DNA of 64,000 bases from Excoecaria cochinchinensis (Eukaryota > Streptophyta > Magnoliopsida > Malpighiales > Euphorbiaceae): contig CANTUQ010000081.1 in NCBI GenBank assembly GCA_947683425.1, positions 11,238,501 to 11,302,500 on the forward strand, given 5' to 3'. The notes beneath the pieces were generated by a model. That model did no database searches and was not told the DNA's origin. It saw nothing but the letters and a program-made list of their open reading frames with translations. The translations under genes were made by a program, and so were the position numbers. Positions 11,644 through 23,790 of this stretch are shown piece by piece. Positions within the stretch are counted from its first letter, which is position 1; every line of letters starts with the position of its first letter.

Positions 11644-12704
11644 TATTATTATATTTATTCATTATTCTGTTTTAATATTATTTTATTATTTATTAGTGTT
11701 ATTTTTATATTTATTTATTATTATAATTATTATTATTATTTAATATTATTACTATTACTATTATTATTGAGTTCTATGGCTATTTAATTTTATTGATTTG
11801 TGATTATTTATTATTTAATGTTATGTTTTATTATTATTATCATTATTGATTATTGTTATTATTATTGTTATTTGTTTATGCAATTATTTATGTATCCATT
11901 TATTTATTTATTTAGAAATATGTAATTTTATATTATTGTATGTATTTGTGGTCTGTAATAATAAAATGATTTTCGACCGTGCTTAAAAAGAACCACCACA
12001 CAAATGTTTTCTACCAAAAAGAATGTTTGCTAAATAAACTTGGACCAACGTCCTATTTTTACCCGGTAAAATCATCACATGAAAATTGTTTTCCATAATG
12101 AATGCATGCGAGGACCAATGTTCTCATTGTTAATGAATAACACGTTTTATGCATGTATCGCACATTTACAAACGAGGGTTGTATTCTGCCCTTAGTATTA
12201 TTGTAAATTTATTTCATGCTTTAATGCTATTTTATTTTATGCTCTTAAATGGATGAATGCGCTTTAATTTAAATTGCATCATGTGGAGAGAGAGCGAATC
12301 AATGATAATTAAAATTTGATCATAAAATAATCGAGGTAGAAATAGATGAAAAATCCCGAACCCAGCTCTGGTCTTTGGGCTCAAAGAGGCTAGAGGTCTA
12401 CCCTCCAACACACCTTTTTGTGCCACGAGACTTTAGCGTTAATCCTAGGCTCCTTAGGGCGAGAGGTTTACCTTCCAAGACCCCTCTGGCTGGCCCAAAA
12501 TGGATACAACGCGCAGTCTTAGGCTCTCCGAGGCGAGAGAAACTTTCCCAATGTTCTATTGGGTGGCGACTCCATGAAACCTCCTTGTTGCCCAACATAG
12601 ACGCACTTGCGATTTATTGCAAGCTGTCAACGGACCCACAATTGCCCGATCGCCCTCGAGCGGGCAGTCAGAAGGGCGGCCGTGGGGATCCGGCGCGCGT
12701 CACA
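10281..12704 (+). repeat. 5' LTR of Tat element 1
   Basis: 2424 bp, from TGTAGACACCGAG to GCGCGTCACA. The U3 has a purine-rich tract (10860-11230) and a GC-rich segment (11230-11530). A TATAAGTAG at 10848 may be the TATA box. The U5 ends with the CCCAAT/ATTGGG stem at about 12548-12564. The length difference from the 3' LTR is mainly microsatellite and poly-A length. Confidence 0.92.
11595..11652. repeat. ATT microsatellite in 5' LTR
   Basis: An almost pure ATT run. The 3' LTR copy at 18308-18347 is shorter, so the two have changed length since insertion. Other ATT runs lie at 11700-11770. Confidence 0.95.
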
Positions 12705-12705
12705 G

Positions 12706-12724
12706 TGGCGACTCCGCTGGGGAC
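12706..12724 (+). other. Primer-binding site, tRNA-Arg type
   Basis: TGGCGACTCCGCTGGGGAC begins two bases after the LTR end. Its complement matches my recollection of the 3' end of plant tRNA-Arg(ACG), the primer described for Ogre/Tat elements. The match should be confirmed against tRNA sequences. Confidence 0.75.
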
Positions 12725-13800
12725 GATATGGTTTGAGATTTCAATTTTAAAATACCTCGTTTAACATTTATGGTTAAAATTTCATTTATAAATTCGCTTT
12801 CTCTCATTTGTATTACATCTCATTAGAGCTTTAGAATATGCTAGTTTGGTCCCTCTATTAGCCCCGGTGCGTTCCTGAAGCACGACCTCATTTTCAGTCA
12901 ATTTGGGAAAGTGTTAAGGATAATCACCAGCCCAAGCCTCGTACCATCGTGGTATATAAAATGGTGACCCGATCGGTCGTTACGCTCGTGATGAGCTAGA
13001 CCCGTTGGCAGGGATCATGCTTGGGTAGCCTTAAAGTAACACCACCTTTTGACCAAAGCCCATGTAATGGCAATAAAAACTTCCACTAGGTGAAATGTAC
13101 CATAATACTGTGCTTGCTATATGGGCCATAATATATTGAATGAAATCAATCAAATTAAATGGTCTTCATCAAAGGCTTTCATGCCCCGGTGGGCCCATCT
13201 TGATTTGGTTGAATCGTTTAAATATATGATATCCAAATTCCCATGCGTATGTACATTAAGAGTTGTTATGCTGCCGGCTTCTCACCGTGCACTATACGTG
13301 TCCATTGGGTTCCCTGTTAACCCTTGGATAAAACTCACCTATGAAAGAGACCGCACGACCCCGTGTGTGGGAGAAATAAGGTTGGAAGGATCTAACTGCT
13401 TGCATGTGGCTGTGAATGCTGCACAACATGTACATACATCACATGTCATTCATGTCAAAAAAAAAAAGAATAAAAAAAATAAAAATAAAAAAAATATATA
13501 AATATATAAAATATAAAAAATAAAAAATACATTTCATATTGTATATATATCCTTTTACCTACATATTATTTTTCATGTGCATATACCATCATGTATATAA
13601 TTTTTTCATGCATTGAATCATATCATTGTAATTTATTAATCTTTCACTCACCAAGGACTATCCGCACAATTCACGATCATGCATTGTATATTGTCATACA
13701 CGCATCATTCTAACAATTTAAATTTTTAGCCATCATAGATTCTTCCAAGTGGATTAGAGGTGCCGACGGTCGATTAGTAAAGACAGATTAGCCCTTTGGA

Positions 13801-14007
13801 TTGCTGGAATTAGTGCTCAATTGGGATTCTGAGTCACTCTCAACATCTGGTGAATCATCCTCCATGGCGGACGAAACTGGAAACCTAACCACTCAAGACC
13901 TTGCCAAGAGACTGGAAGATTTTGAGCGGAGGATGTTAGAAATGATGGGCGCTATGGCCGAGAGGGTTGCTCCTCCTCCTGCCCCACAAGCACCTATTGC
14001 TCCATAA
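13801..14007 (+). pseudogene. gag: Gag N-terminal remnant, Tat element 1
   Basis: An open frame of 68 codons. From MADETGN at 13865 it has a charged helix (LAKRLEDFERRMLEMM) followed by a proline/alanine run, similar to the helix at the start of element 2's gag (39755). It then meets a stop and no further gag follows, so the rest of the gene has been deleted. Fragment only. The alternative is a short leader frame. Confidence 0.4.
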
Positions 14008-14194
14008 ACACCTGTGCTAGCAAAAATGACAAGAAGACTATGTTCTAGATGCTTTGTTCTTTTATTCTAAGAACTTCTTATGGCAGTCTTTGCAATTTCG
14101 ATATGATGAACAGTGTTTTTGTGCATTTGTATTTTGTTTCTAATGATTTCATTTCTTATGATCATGATACATTCATTCATTTTGACATTAATTC

Positions 14195-14302
14195 AATTAA
14201 TACTACTGCATTTAATCTTGGAATTTTGGAAAATCCAAAGAAAATCTTGATGGCATCTGATATAACTCCTGAAGAGAGAGAGAGAGATTCAGAGAGAAAA
14301 TA
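14195..14302 (+). pseudogene. Pol remnant upstream of RT, Tat element 1
   Basis: The frame reading INTTAFNLGILENPKKILMA corresponds residue for residue to most of the segment near 40995-41055 in element 2, which continues into the FAWTYEDI motif before RT. Here it breaks off into GAGAGA-rich sequence after about 30 codons, marking a large deletion that removed RT, RNase H and integrase. Confidence 0.55.
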
Positions 14303-16056
14303 AAAATAATAGGAAAGAAAAAACTAGTTACAATTAGGAGATTGGATGAAAACTCACTAAGAGCACTAGAACCTTTCTGATTACCCGTCGAAGCGATCTC
14401 TGGATAAGATAGAACCTGGAAAATGATTTAGGCAATCTCTTCTTTATATAGCTCTCTAAATGACTATTTCCTACCCTTATTTTACAATCGCTTGCTAGCC
14501 TGTTGAGCCTTTATGCTGGTATGCTAAATGCGTGCCAATTTTATTGTTACACACGCTAAAACTATCCCCTCGCCTAAAATAATTTTTGCCTCCCCTTAGA
14601 AGAGTGGCCGCTCTAAAACTGATGGACGTACATCTGAAATAATTCTTTGGGTTATTAAAAATTGCCTCGGTAAGAGCAAGTTCAGACTTTAAAAAGAGGG
14701 TTAGTCATGCAAGAAAGGCATGAGCTCAAAAAAAAAAAAAAGAAGCGAAAGCAAAAAGAAGAAAAAGAAAAAGAAAAGCAAAAAATCCAAAAAGAAAAAA
14801 TGAAAGAAAAAGAAGCAAAGAAAAAAAAGAAGAATCAAAAAGAGAGCTCAAAATAGTAACCAATTGACTAGTTTCAATGATTTCCCTTCTGATCTCAAGG
14901 AGCTAGAATGTTATCGAGCCCAAATTCAAGAATACTTTTGAGCCAAGAACGGTTCATTCATTAGTCGAGAAAATATCGCGGCCATTTTTCTCTAGCGACC
15001 TGATCTTTTTTTGACAGCCATCTACCCAAGCCTAACATTATACCAAAGTAAGACCTCTTGATTCTGGGTTCAGTCTTATCCAATTAGCGGAGATGACCTT
15101 CTAAAAAGGTTTGGTACGTAAGAAGAGGCCTATGGTGTTTCTTGAGCTTCAAGCGAGAAGCCATGAGTGCATTCATGCATTCGAGCTAAGTCTCGTCTCC
15201 AACATTGCTTCTAGAATTTGCATTCAAAAGATTAAATGAGAGCAGAGAGAAAATATTCAATCATGAGAATCAAAAAGAGAGCAGATTGATAACAGGAGTT
15301 TGATGCTTTCAAGATCCATCCCGAGATTGGATGAGGTTTTGTATCTTGAGATTAATGCCAGATAATGATCATATATCATGAAATCAAATTGAAATATGTG
15401 CATTCATGCAATGGTATTGATGTAACCAGAATAGTTCATCTGATGTACAAAAGAAAAAAAAGAAAAACAAATAAGAAAAAAAAAAGAAAAACAAATAAGA
15501 AAAAAGGCCGTTAGAGATTAAAACCGTAATTGGCGCTCTAAGCAAAAATTAGGCCAAAGGACAGGGTGAAAACCTGAAAACAGGCAGTCTATCCTAAAAA
15601 AAAAAAGAAGAAAAAGCTATTGGATTGGGTTGGGTCCATTCCAGGCAAAAATAAGGCACAGGGTCATGTGAAAATCCGAAAGGACGCATTTCCCGCTAAG
15701 AAAAGCTAGTGTGAAAATCCACGAGGGATGCACTACCTTAAAATAATGACTACAGGTTTCAGACGAGAACCTTATGATCCCCAAAGAGCATGAAATTCAA
15801 AGGCAATTCCAGAAGGCACTGATCTTACTGCAAACTGAAATCAAATCGGCTGTGGCCTCCAAATCCACTTAGGTGAATTTTTATACTTCATTGCTACATA
15901 CACATGCATGCTCACAACTTTTCCTGCATATTTGCCTTTCTAAGTCTCGCAGAAAAAGAGACTCGAATACGGACACCGGCAGAATCCGAGTGACGACATC
16001 ATTCCATCCATCAATCAAGACAATCAGCCCAAGACCTCTCAGGGGGCAGTTATCAA

Positions 16057-16370
16057 ATCCCAAAGTCCTCTGAGGAGGTAAATTTTTCAAGTCCTCTGAG
16101 GAGGCAAAATTCCCCAAGTCCTCTGAGGAGGCAAAACCTCAAAGTCCTCTGAGGAGGCAAAACCTCAAAGTCCTCTGAGGAGGCAAAATCTCAAAGTCTT
16201 CTGAGGAGGCAAATTCTCAAAGTCCTCTGAGGAGGCAAATTCTCCAAGTCCTCTGAGGAGGCAAAACCTCAAAGTCCTCTGAGGAGGCAAATCTCGAAGT
16301 CCTTTGAAGAGGCAAAACGTGAAGTCCTTTGAGGAGGCAAATCTTGAAGCCCTCTGAAGAGGTCTATTCC
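16057..16370 (+). repeat. 26-bp tandem repeat in Tat element 1 3' region
   Basis: About twelve copies of a unit of roughly 26 bp with core AGTCCTCTGAGGAGGCAAA. Later copies are more diverged. Each unit carries the small palindrome CCTCTGAGG. Tandem arrays between pol and the 3' LTR are a known feature of Tat/Ogre elements and a known source of plant satellites. Confidence 0.92.
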
Positions 16371-16527
16371 CTAAGCTCCCTAAGGAGACAAGTCCCACAC
16401 CACATCATGCATACAACTTCTTGTGTATATTTTGTGCATATGATTTTGCAGAAAATATCTGAATGACTGCTCAGAAGGGCAGTCCAGGAGGACACCTTGT
16501 CCGGAAGGACATCCATTTCAGAAGAAC

Positions 16528-16900
16528 CACATCAGCACTTTGTAAGTCTGGAGCAGACTCGGTGCAGCTCAAGAGAGCAACCCCCGCGTTTTGTAAGTCT
16601 GGAGCAGACTCGGCGCATCATCATCATTCGCACTTTGTAAGTCTGGAGCAGACTCGATGCAGCTCAAGAGAGCAACCCTCGCACTTCGAATCTTGGTAGT
16701 GATTCAGTGCAAACACTTCGAATCTTGGTAGCGATTCAGTGTAATTCACACTTTGTAAGTCTGGAGCAGACTCGGTGCAGCTCAAGAGAGCAACCCTCGC
16801 ACTTCGAATCTTCGTAGCGATTCAGTGCAAACACTTCAAATCTTGGTAGCGATTCAGTGTGATTCGCGCTTTGTAAGTCTGGAGCAGACTCGGCGCATTC
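16528..16900 (+). repeat. Mixed tandem repeat (GCACTTTGTAAGTC family)
   Basis: Two related units alternate: TTTGTAAGTCTGGAGCAGACTC...GTGC (with stem AGTCT/AGACT) and CACTTCGAATCTTGGTAGCGATTCAGTG. Reverse complements of the first unit closely resemble the 76-bp array on the minus strand at 50723-51610. Confidence 0.88.
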
Positions 16901-16999
16901 ACCACATCATCACTTCCCGGCTCCCCCTCAGGTATGTAATCCTCTCTCTCTTCCTCTTTGAATTTTGGCTCACCTAGGTGTCTATGCACTAGCTTCTCC

Positions 17000-17014
17000 A
17001 AAATTGGGGGCAAC
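17000..17014 (+). other. Polypurine tract region of Tat element 1
   Basis: AAAATTGGGGGCAAC lies directly before the 3' LTR start at 17015. The same string precedes the 3' LTR of element 2 (46954-46968). Confidence 0.8.
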
Positions 17015-18308
17015 TGTAGACACCGGGTCCCGAACCCCGGCATAAAACGAAAATGGTGATTTTGATCCTCGATTATTCCCTCCGAAAAAAAAAATAAATA
17101 GTAATAATAAAAAAAAATAAAAAATAAATAAATATAAATATGTGTGTGAAATTAGGTAACTAATTAGTTGATGTTGTTAGTTAATTAAGTAATTAATATT
17201 ATTGTGTGATTAAAGTGCATGAAAAATTAAAGTTTAAAGTGTATAATTAATTAGATAAAATATAAATATATATGATAATTGTAATGTTTAATTATTATAT
17301 TAATGATTAATATGTGCATGGTTAATTAATTAGTATGTGGAGCCTTTAATTATATATATAGATTAATTGTATTAAGATGTGATTAATTAGTGTATTGTTT
17401 AGTTAATTGATGTATTAATGTGTAATGTGTAATTGATATATAATGTTTGATTAAATTAATGTGTGTGTATTAATTTGAATTAAGTGAGATTAATTAAAAA
17501 GAAGAAAATGAGGGAATTATGGAGGAAATTACCCTTGTGCACCCTTAGCCCTAATTTAAGGGTATAAGTAGAAAAAGATAAAGAAAAGGGAGGGGGCTCG
17601 GCATATCCAGAAAGAAGAAAACACAAGCAAAAGAAAAAGAAAAAAAAAGAAAAGAAAGAGAGAGCAAGAGGGAGCCGGCCAAAGGAAAACCAAAGAAAAA
17701 GAAAAGAAAGAGAGAGTAAGAGGAAGCCATAGGAGCTGTGAGCAAAAAGAAAGAAAAAGAAAATGAGAGCAAGAAGTGAGAACACAGAGAGCAAGTGAGA
17801 GCCAAATAAAAGAAAAGAAAAAGAAAAATAGAAAGAGTGAGAGAGTGAAAGAATAAGGAAAAGAGGAAATAAAACAAAGGAAAGAAGAGAGGAGCAGACC
17901 CAGGCCAAACAGGGACGCCGGAGATAGAAGAGAAGAAGAAAGAGGAGGGGAGGAAGCGTCACCTCCGCCGGCCAGATCTGGCCACCGATCGCCGCACGCG
18001 CCCCGCCGCTGTGGAGAGGAGGTCCGGACGATTCAGGCGACGCCCACCGTTCTTCCATCGGACTCCGACAGACGGCGCGTGAGGGAGAAGAACCCGAGAC
18101 AAAGGCAGTGGCTTCGCACGCGATTTCCGGCTAATCGGCGCCGGCTTCCGGCGCGTGGACACCGCCGGTGAGAACCTGTGACGATGATCTACAGTGCGAC
18201 GGTGGAGGTGTAGGCCACTGCCTCTCCGGCGAAGCTCCGGCGAGGTAAATCCCTATTTCCTTTATATTTTATTTTATTATTATTATTATATATTTATTTC
18301 ATTTCTGA

Positions 18309-18348
<40 letters not shown>

Positions 18349-19399
18349 TTATTCATTATTCTGTTTTAATATTATTTTATTATTTATTATTGTTATTTTT
18401 ATATTTATTTATTATTATAATTATTATTATTATTTAATATTATTACTATTACTATTATTATTGAGTTCTATGGCTATTTAATTTTATTGATTTGTGATTA
18501 TTTATTATTTAATGTTATGTTTTATTATTATTATCATTATTGATTATTGTTATTATTATTGTTATTTGGTTATGCAATTATTTATGTATCCATTTATTTA
18601 TTTATTTAGAAATATGTAATTTTATATTATTGTATGTATTTGTGGTCTATAATAATAAAATGATTTTCGACCGTGCTTAAAAAGAACCACCACACAAATG
18701 TTTTCTACCAAAAAGAATATTTGCTAAATAAAACTTGGACCAACGTCCTATTTTTACCCGATAAAATCATCATATGAAAATTGTTTTCCATAATGAATGC
18801 ATGCGAGAACCAATGTCCTCATTGTTAATGAATAACACGTTTTATGCATGTATTGCACATTTACAAACGAGGGTTGTATTCTGCCCTTAGTATTATTGTA
18901 AATTTATTTCATGCTTTAATGCTATTTTATTTTATGCTCTTAAATGGATGAATGCGCTTTAATTTAAATTGCATCGTGTGGAGAGAGAGCGAATCAATGA
19001 TAATTAAAATTTGATCATAAAATAATCGAGGTAGAAATAGATAAGAAATCCCGAACCCAGCTCTGGTCTTTGGGCTCAAAGAGGCTAGAGGTCTACCCTC
19101 CAACACACCTTTTTGTGCCACGAGACTTTAGCATTAATCCTAGGCTCCTTAGGGCGAGAGGTTTACCTTCCAAGACCCCTCTGGCTGGCCCAAAATGGAT
19201 ACAACGCGCAGTCTTAGGCTCTCCGAGGCGAGAGAAACTTTTCCAATGTTCTATTGGGTGGCGACTCCATGAAACCTCCTTGTTGCCCAACATAGACGCA
19301 CTTGCGATTTATTGCAAGCTGTCAACGGACCCACAATTGCCCGATCGCCCTCGAGAGGGAGGTCAGAAGGGCGGCCGCTGGGATCCGGCGCGCGTCACA
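17015..19399 (+). repeat. 3' LTR of Tat element 1
   Basis: 2385 bp, near-identical to 10281-12704, with a few substitutions and shorter ATT and A runs. It ends GCGCGTCACA directly before the ATATG duplication. Confidence 0.92.
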
Positions 19400-20059
19400 A
19401 TATGTGATGATGTAATGATGATAATTACATGTGTAATGATGAAATGATATGAAAAAGAATAAAATATTGTGATGATATACCATGAAAAGTAGGTATATTA
19501 TATAAATAATGTGAAAAATAAAATAATATTGCCTTATGTAGTGATCTGGTAGTCAAATCTAGTTCAAGATATATTTGCATGCCATAGAGATATAAGACTG
19601 CGGGTGTGAGCATGACGTCTCACTTTTTAGTAAGCCAATTATTGTCCTACTTCTGTATCTGAATATTTGAATATCTGAATTATACTATTCTGTATTAAAA
19701 GACAGTGGTGGTCCCACAGGACTCCGCTGGTATTTCTGTAAACTTCTAGAGTTCACATCTCGTTTATCCTATATATAGAGTCCGCCGGTGTGTTACAGGG
19801 GCATAATTATAAAAATAAGATTAAAATGGTTAAAATGTGATTAAAATAATATTTATGTAGAAAAAGGACATAAATATTATTAAATAAAAGGTTTAAGGGC
19901 AAAATAGTAATTTTGTGCATATGTGTGTAAAGGATGGTTAATAAGGGTAAAAACGTACATAAATGGTTAAATATGAAAATTGGCCACTTTTTATGGGTAA
20001 TAGTGTAATTTGGCATGAATATGATAATTACAGGGTAAAATTGTAATTTAGCATGCAAA

Positions 20060-20260
20060 TTAATGATAAGATTGTAATATTAGTGAAATTAATTAAAATA
20101 GTGGCATAATTGTAATATTATTGAATTTAAAATGAATTAGTGTCAAAATTGTAATATTAATGAAGTTAAATTGAACTAATGGCATAACTGTAATATTGGT
20201 GAAGTATAATTGAATTAATGGCATTTTCGTCATTTTGAAAAAAGTTTAAGGGTATAATTG
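20060..20260. repeat. Degenerate 39-bp tandem repeat
   Basis: About five diverged units within the solo LTR, with period 39 (starts near 20101, 20140, 20179 and 20218) and consensus core GGCATAATTGTAATATTAAT. Confidence 0.75.
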
Positions 20261-20492
20261 TAAATATTACCATAAGTTAAAAATAAAATGGTAAATAAGA
20301 TTATTATGTGATTTAATTGTGTGATTACCCTAATTATGTGATTTAAAGATAATTAAATATAATATTGCATGAATAATTTATAATTAAATCAATTATGTTT
20401 AATCATGAATATTTAAATGATAGTATTTGTGAATATTATTATGGATGAAAAAATAAATTTAAGTAGGAAATTTATGGAATTGCAATCACCAT

Positions 20493-20511
20493 TGAGCATA
20501 TTTAATGCTCA
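20493..20511 (+). other. Stem-loop near solo LTR 3' end
   Basis: Arms TGAGCAT and ATGCTCA enclose ATTTA, followed by CAGCACC. The position, and the CAC word after the stem, match CTAAGCG/CGCTTAG in the 52211 element, although the arm sequence is largely different. Confidence 0.55.
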
Positions 20512-20910
20512 GCACCTAATTTTATTTGACTACGTGTAGGTACTCCGTAAGGTTTTGGGAGCAGTGCGTACCTCACATACTTTGAAAGTGGTATGGAAGA
20601 TATTATTTAGAATATTAAGTATGTTAAAATTTTGGCATGTATATGACTTATAGTATTGTTTTGGGTTTTGAACTGTAATAGACTTAAGTAAATTGTCCTT
20701 GCCATACGGTACTATTCACATATACGGTACTATTCAAAAAAAAATTATCGGTTTTAATTAATTGTCTATTTAATAACCTGAATAGTTTAATTAGGTTAAC
20801 TGGATTAAAAGGAACAGTAATTTAATCGGATAAGTAATGTATTAAAGGATATGTTAGTTCAGTACGGTGGCATCCGATATCCGTATCACATACGGGTATT
20901 GGGCGATACA

Positions 20911-21075
20911 TGCGGCCTCGCGGGAGGCCGCACGCGGAAGGCCTAACGTGCAGCCTGGAGGCCGCACGTAGAAGCCGCGAGGTGCGGCCTCGCGGGAGGC
21001 TGCACGCGGAAGGCCCGACATGCGGCCTCGCGCACCCGCGCGCTAGCGCTGCGCCTCGCGTGCCGCACAAGCCGC
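20911..21075. repeat. GC-rich palindromic repeats of Tat LTR
   Basis: Roughly 70-bp units, about two and a half copies, each with the inverted repeat TGCGGCCT...AGGCCGCA. The first bases double as the TGCGG duplication. The other half of this island lies at 8180-8240. Confidence 0.8.
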
Positions 21076-21290
21076 TTCGACTGCTAGCCACCAAACCCCA
21101 AAACCAAAATAAATTTTTTTCGAAATCAAAAATTTTTTATTTTTTTATTATTTTATTATTTTTATTTAAAAAGAAGGGCCTTCGACAAGGGAAACATCAG
21201 TTCTAACACCTTCGCCTGCGAACAAGCAATCATTTCATCAATGGGTAATTCTGATCTTGGACTGCCTCGGCACCCTTTGTCTACACACTC

Positions 21291-21509
21291 CTAATCAGAT
21301 TTTTTGGTGACAAAAAGATAGAGGAGAGCTGCTTGGAAGAGGAAGGTCGGCTGGCTATTTCTCCCTCTTGGTAGCCAACTTTCATGGCTTATAAAGTCAT
21401 AAAGTTTCTTCCAAGGTCTAGAATAGATAGGTGTCTATGCATGATTGGTTCCCCTTGTTCATTTACCATATTGCTCCTTCTTCTTACTTAAGTTCGTGCA
21501 TTTGGGTAT
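21291..21509 (-). mobile_element. Probable continuation of Tekay-like LTR B
   Basis: After the CACTC duplication, the sequence resembles (on the minus strand) the purine/pyrimidine-rich 5' part of Tekay LTRs. It stops at the TGCAGACAC start of a Tat LTR. The assignment relies mainly on the target duplication. The expected 5' LTR end is missing. Confidence 0.4.
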
Positions 21510-21699
21510 TGCAGACACTGGGCCCCGAGGCAGTCCAGATTAGAGTTACCCAATAAAAATACCGGTACCTGTTCCGCAGGATAAAGAGTGAAGTTATAGG
21601 CTATCGCCCTTGAAATTCGCAAATTTTAGGAATATTGGTGACTAAAATGCTTAAATTTTCTCTTTTGCTTTAGAAAGGGCTTTTCTGTTTAAAACTTTA

Positions 21700-21925
21700 T
21701 TTTTTTCGGCAACCGACGCCAGTCACTCGAGCTTTGGGGGCACCTGTCCCTCGCACGAGCAGCACCCGTCACTCGCGCTTGAGGGCGCCTGACCCTCGAG
21801 CAAGCGACGCCTGTCGCTCATCCCTATCCCTCGTGTGGGTACCCACTGCTCAAAAGTCGAGTGTACCCTTGTGACCGATGCCCATCGGTGGGCCCGAGGG
21901 ACACCCGTCGGTCAGATCCTGGAGG
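21700..21925. repeat. GC-rich island of Tat LTR
   Basis: Roughly 200 bp of GC-rich sequence with recurring GTCACTCG, CCTCGAGC and CGCCTG words, partly palindromic, inside an AT-rich U3. Position (about 190-400 bp into the LTR) matches the islands at 36052-36225 and 47190-47402. Confidence 0.65.
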
Positions 21926-21980
21926 CACTTTTGTGGATAAAATTGCATTTTCTTAGTGTTTATCCTTAAGATAAATATCG

Positions 21981-22200
21981 AAGATTTGATTTTATCCTAT
22001 AAAATCTAATTCGAATTCAAAAAGATTTGATTTTATCTCCAAATCTAATTCGAATTCAAAAAGATTTGATTTTATCTCCAAATCTAATTCGAATTCAAAA
22101 ATATTTGATTTTATCTTATAAAATCTAATTTGAATTCAAAAATATTTGATTTTGTCTTCTAAATTGTAATTTGAATTCAAAAAAATTTGATGTTTATCTC
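21981..22200. repeat. 39-41 bp tandem repeat with GAATTC core
   Basis: About five units of AGATTTGATTTTATC plus TCTAATTCGAATTCAAAA, diverging towards the right. Located in the U3 of the truncated Tat LTR, just upstream of the TATA-like site. Confidence 0.85.
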
Positions 22201-23790
22201 TAAAGATAATTTGAATTTTAAAAAAAAAATTGAATTTTTAATTTGAATTTTAAAAAAAATTGAATTTTTTATTTGAAAATGATTTGAATTTCTTATCCTT
22301 ATCCTCAGTTAGCTTATAAATAGCAGGCTGAGGATCAAGGTTAGGGGTTAGCAATTTTTGAGTTAGCAGCTTTTTGATTAGCAATCTTGTTGGCAATTTC
22401 TAGATTGAAAATTTTCATAAGCAAAATTTTCCCTTTTCATATTGAATTTTTCTCTCAAAATTCTTTGGAAAAAGAATTAGGAAAAGCTTGAGAAAGGAAA
22501 AATAATTTTCTTCACTCGATCTATCCTTCTAGCACCCGAACTCAATGCAAAGGACAAAAGGAAAATTAAGAAAGAGAAAATTAATTTCCTTCTCTTGATT
22601 TATCTTCCTGAAATTTTTCGAATCATTTGAAAGGAACAGTTTTATTAAAAAATTGTCTGCAACCAGTTTTATTGGTCATTTAATCCTTATAGAATTCAAG
22701 GGAATTTCACACGACTTTCACCTTCTAAAAATCTACATTCCGAGGGTAAATATTCTGGCTTTAGCCATCGCATAACATGAATTAATTTATTTCAATTAAC
22801 CATTTTTTATTGCTTTATTGGCCTTATTAGTAATTTATCGCATGAAAAATGAAATAAAAAGGTGAAATGTTGAATTTGAGTTGAATTTTTCATTTTTTTT
22901 AGGTCTAGAGATGACCGACGGGCTGAAGGCCCCACCGACTGCCTTCGCAGGAATTCCTTTTGCCCGTCAGTCACCCTAGAGACGGTCGTCGCTCGGGCAA
23001 TCAGGCCGTCCTTAGTCCTCTTTTCTTCCCTTTTTTTGATTTTTTATTCCTTTCTCTTTAATTCTTTGATTTTCAAGTCTTTTGAAGTAATTCATTTCCA
23101 CTTTTCTTGCCATCACAATTATCTATTTTACCTCTGATGTTTCCTTTTATTATCTTATCTTTATTTTGCCAACGTATTATTAGTATTTTTTGTGAGTTTC
23201 TTTATTTTGTTGAATATTGGATGCCGAAAAAGGGGAACTAATTAGAATGGCTCTGGGACATCAATTCGGTTCATTTCTTCAACCCTATTTCTCTCATTTA
23301 TTTTTCTTAATCTTTATTCATAATGAATGTTATTTCCGCACTTGTAAACATAAAAAGTGACAAAGAATTTCTACAAACGAATAAGGTCGTTCTTAAATAA
23401 AATAGGACTAATGTCTTAGTTTTTCCATCCAAATAAAATTTTTAACTTTAATATTATTCATTTAAGCATACATGCAAGGACCAATGTCCTCACCTCAAGT
23501 TGAATATCTCGCTTTATGTATGATTCACATGTCCTTTTCATTGGGGGTTGTATTCAGCACCTGTTTTATTGTAATTTATTGTACTTTCGTTTACTTTATT
23601 TTAATATCGCCTTATTTACAGCTTTTATTATCTGGTTGATCTGCTCTTTAACAACTTGCATTGAACTGTATGAGAAAAGAAATGAAATTTTAATCTCAAA
23701 ACTCACTTATAATTTTAATCAAGGTATGAATAAAAGTGAAGTCCCAAACTCTCTCTGGTCTTAGCCCCGAACTCTCTCTAGTCTTAGGCT

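Larger units (their letters stand above)
10281..19399 (+). mobile_element. Tat/Ogre-like element 1, non-autonomous
   Basis: A structurally complete 9.1-kb LTR retrotransposon: two LTRs, tRNA-Arg-type primer site, polypurine tract and exact ATATG duplications. Its 4.3-kb interior keeps only a start-of-gag-like piece and a short RT-upstream piece, so it cannot encode its own replication proteins. The leader (12725-13700) and the GCCGTTAGAG block (15505-15760) match element 2 at 35834-49347, which shows common ancestry. Bases 14350-15860 contain A-rich tracts and no gene I can support. Confidence 0.9.
8241..20910 (+). mobile_element. Tekay-like solo LTR (TSD TGCGG), nested
   Basis: The start TGTAATAGCCCCAATACC at 8241 and the end GGTATTGGGCGATACA at 20910 are near inverted complements, and TGCGG precedes and follows. 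Removing the 10281-19399 insertion and one duplication leaves about 3.55 kb. There is no primer site at either edge, so it is a solo LTR. It has a TATA-like site at 9310, a hairpin array at 8459-8614 and a sub-terminal stem-loop at 20493-20511, in the order seen in Tekay LTRs. The lineage is inferred from layout only. Confidence 0.8.
6251..21285 (-). mobile_element. Tat-lineage solo LTR with nested insertions
   Basis: On the minus strand the LTR runs from TGTAGACA at 21285 to a GTCATA end at 6251 (GTCACA in relatives). Removing the insertion at 8241-20910 and one target duplication leaves about 2.36 kb. It is flanked by CACTC on both sides and has no primer site or polypurine tract next to it, so it is a solo LTR left by recombination between the LTRs of one element. 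U5 at 6251-6530 has the CCCAAT/ATTGGG stem typical of the other Tat LTRs here. Bases 6600-8180 are AT-rich with microsatellites and no genes. A GC-rich palindromic island sits at 8180-8240 and 20911-21075. Confidence 0.75.
21510..23790 (+). mobile_element. Tat LTR, 3' end truncated
   Basis: It begins TGCAGACACTGGGCCC (relatives have TGTAGACACCGGGTCC), has a TATA-like TTATAAATAG at about 22314, and matches element 2's LTR closely in the GGACCAATGTCCTCA block near 23478. It breaks off at the CTCTCTGGTCTTAG segment and lacks the GCGCGTCACA end. Beyond lies minus-strand Tekay integrase. No duplication found. Confidence 0.75.

Noticed and set aside
12706..12724. Sequence resembling the end of a tRNA gene
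   Set aside because: Only the 3' acceptor/T-arm complement is present, directly after an LTR, so it is a primer-binding site and not a tRNA gene.
13121..13501. 126-codon open frame in the leader of Tat element 1
   Set aside because: The homologous leader of element 2 (39090-39420) is not open in this frame and the C-terminal end is a lysine run from A-rich sequence. Ogre elements can have an extra upstream frame, but nothing supports that here.
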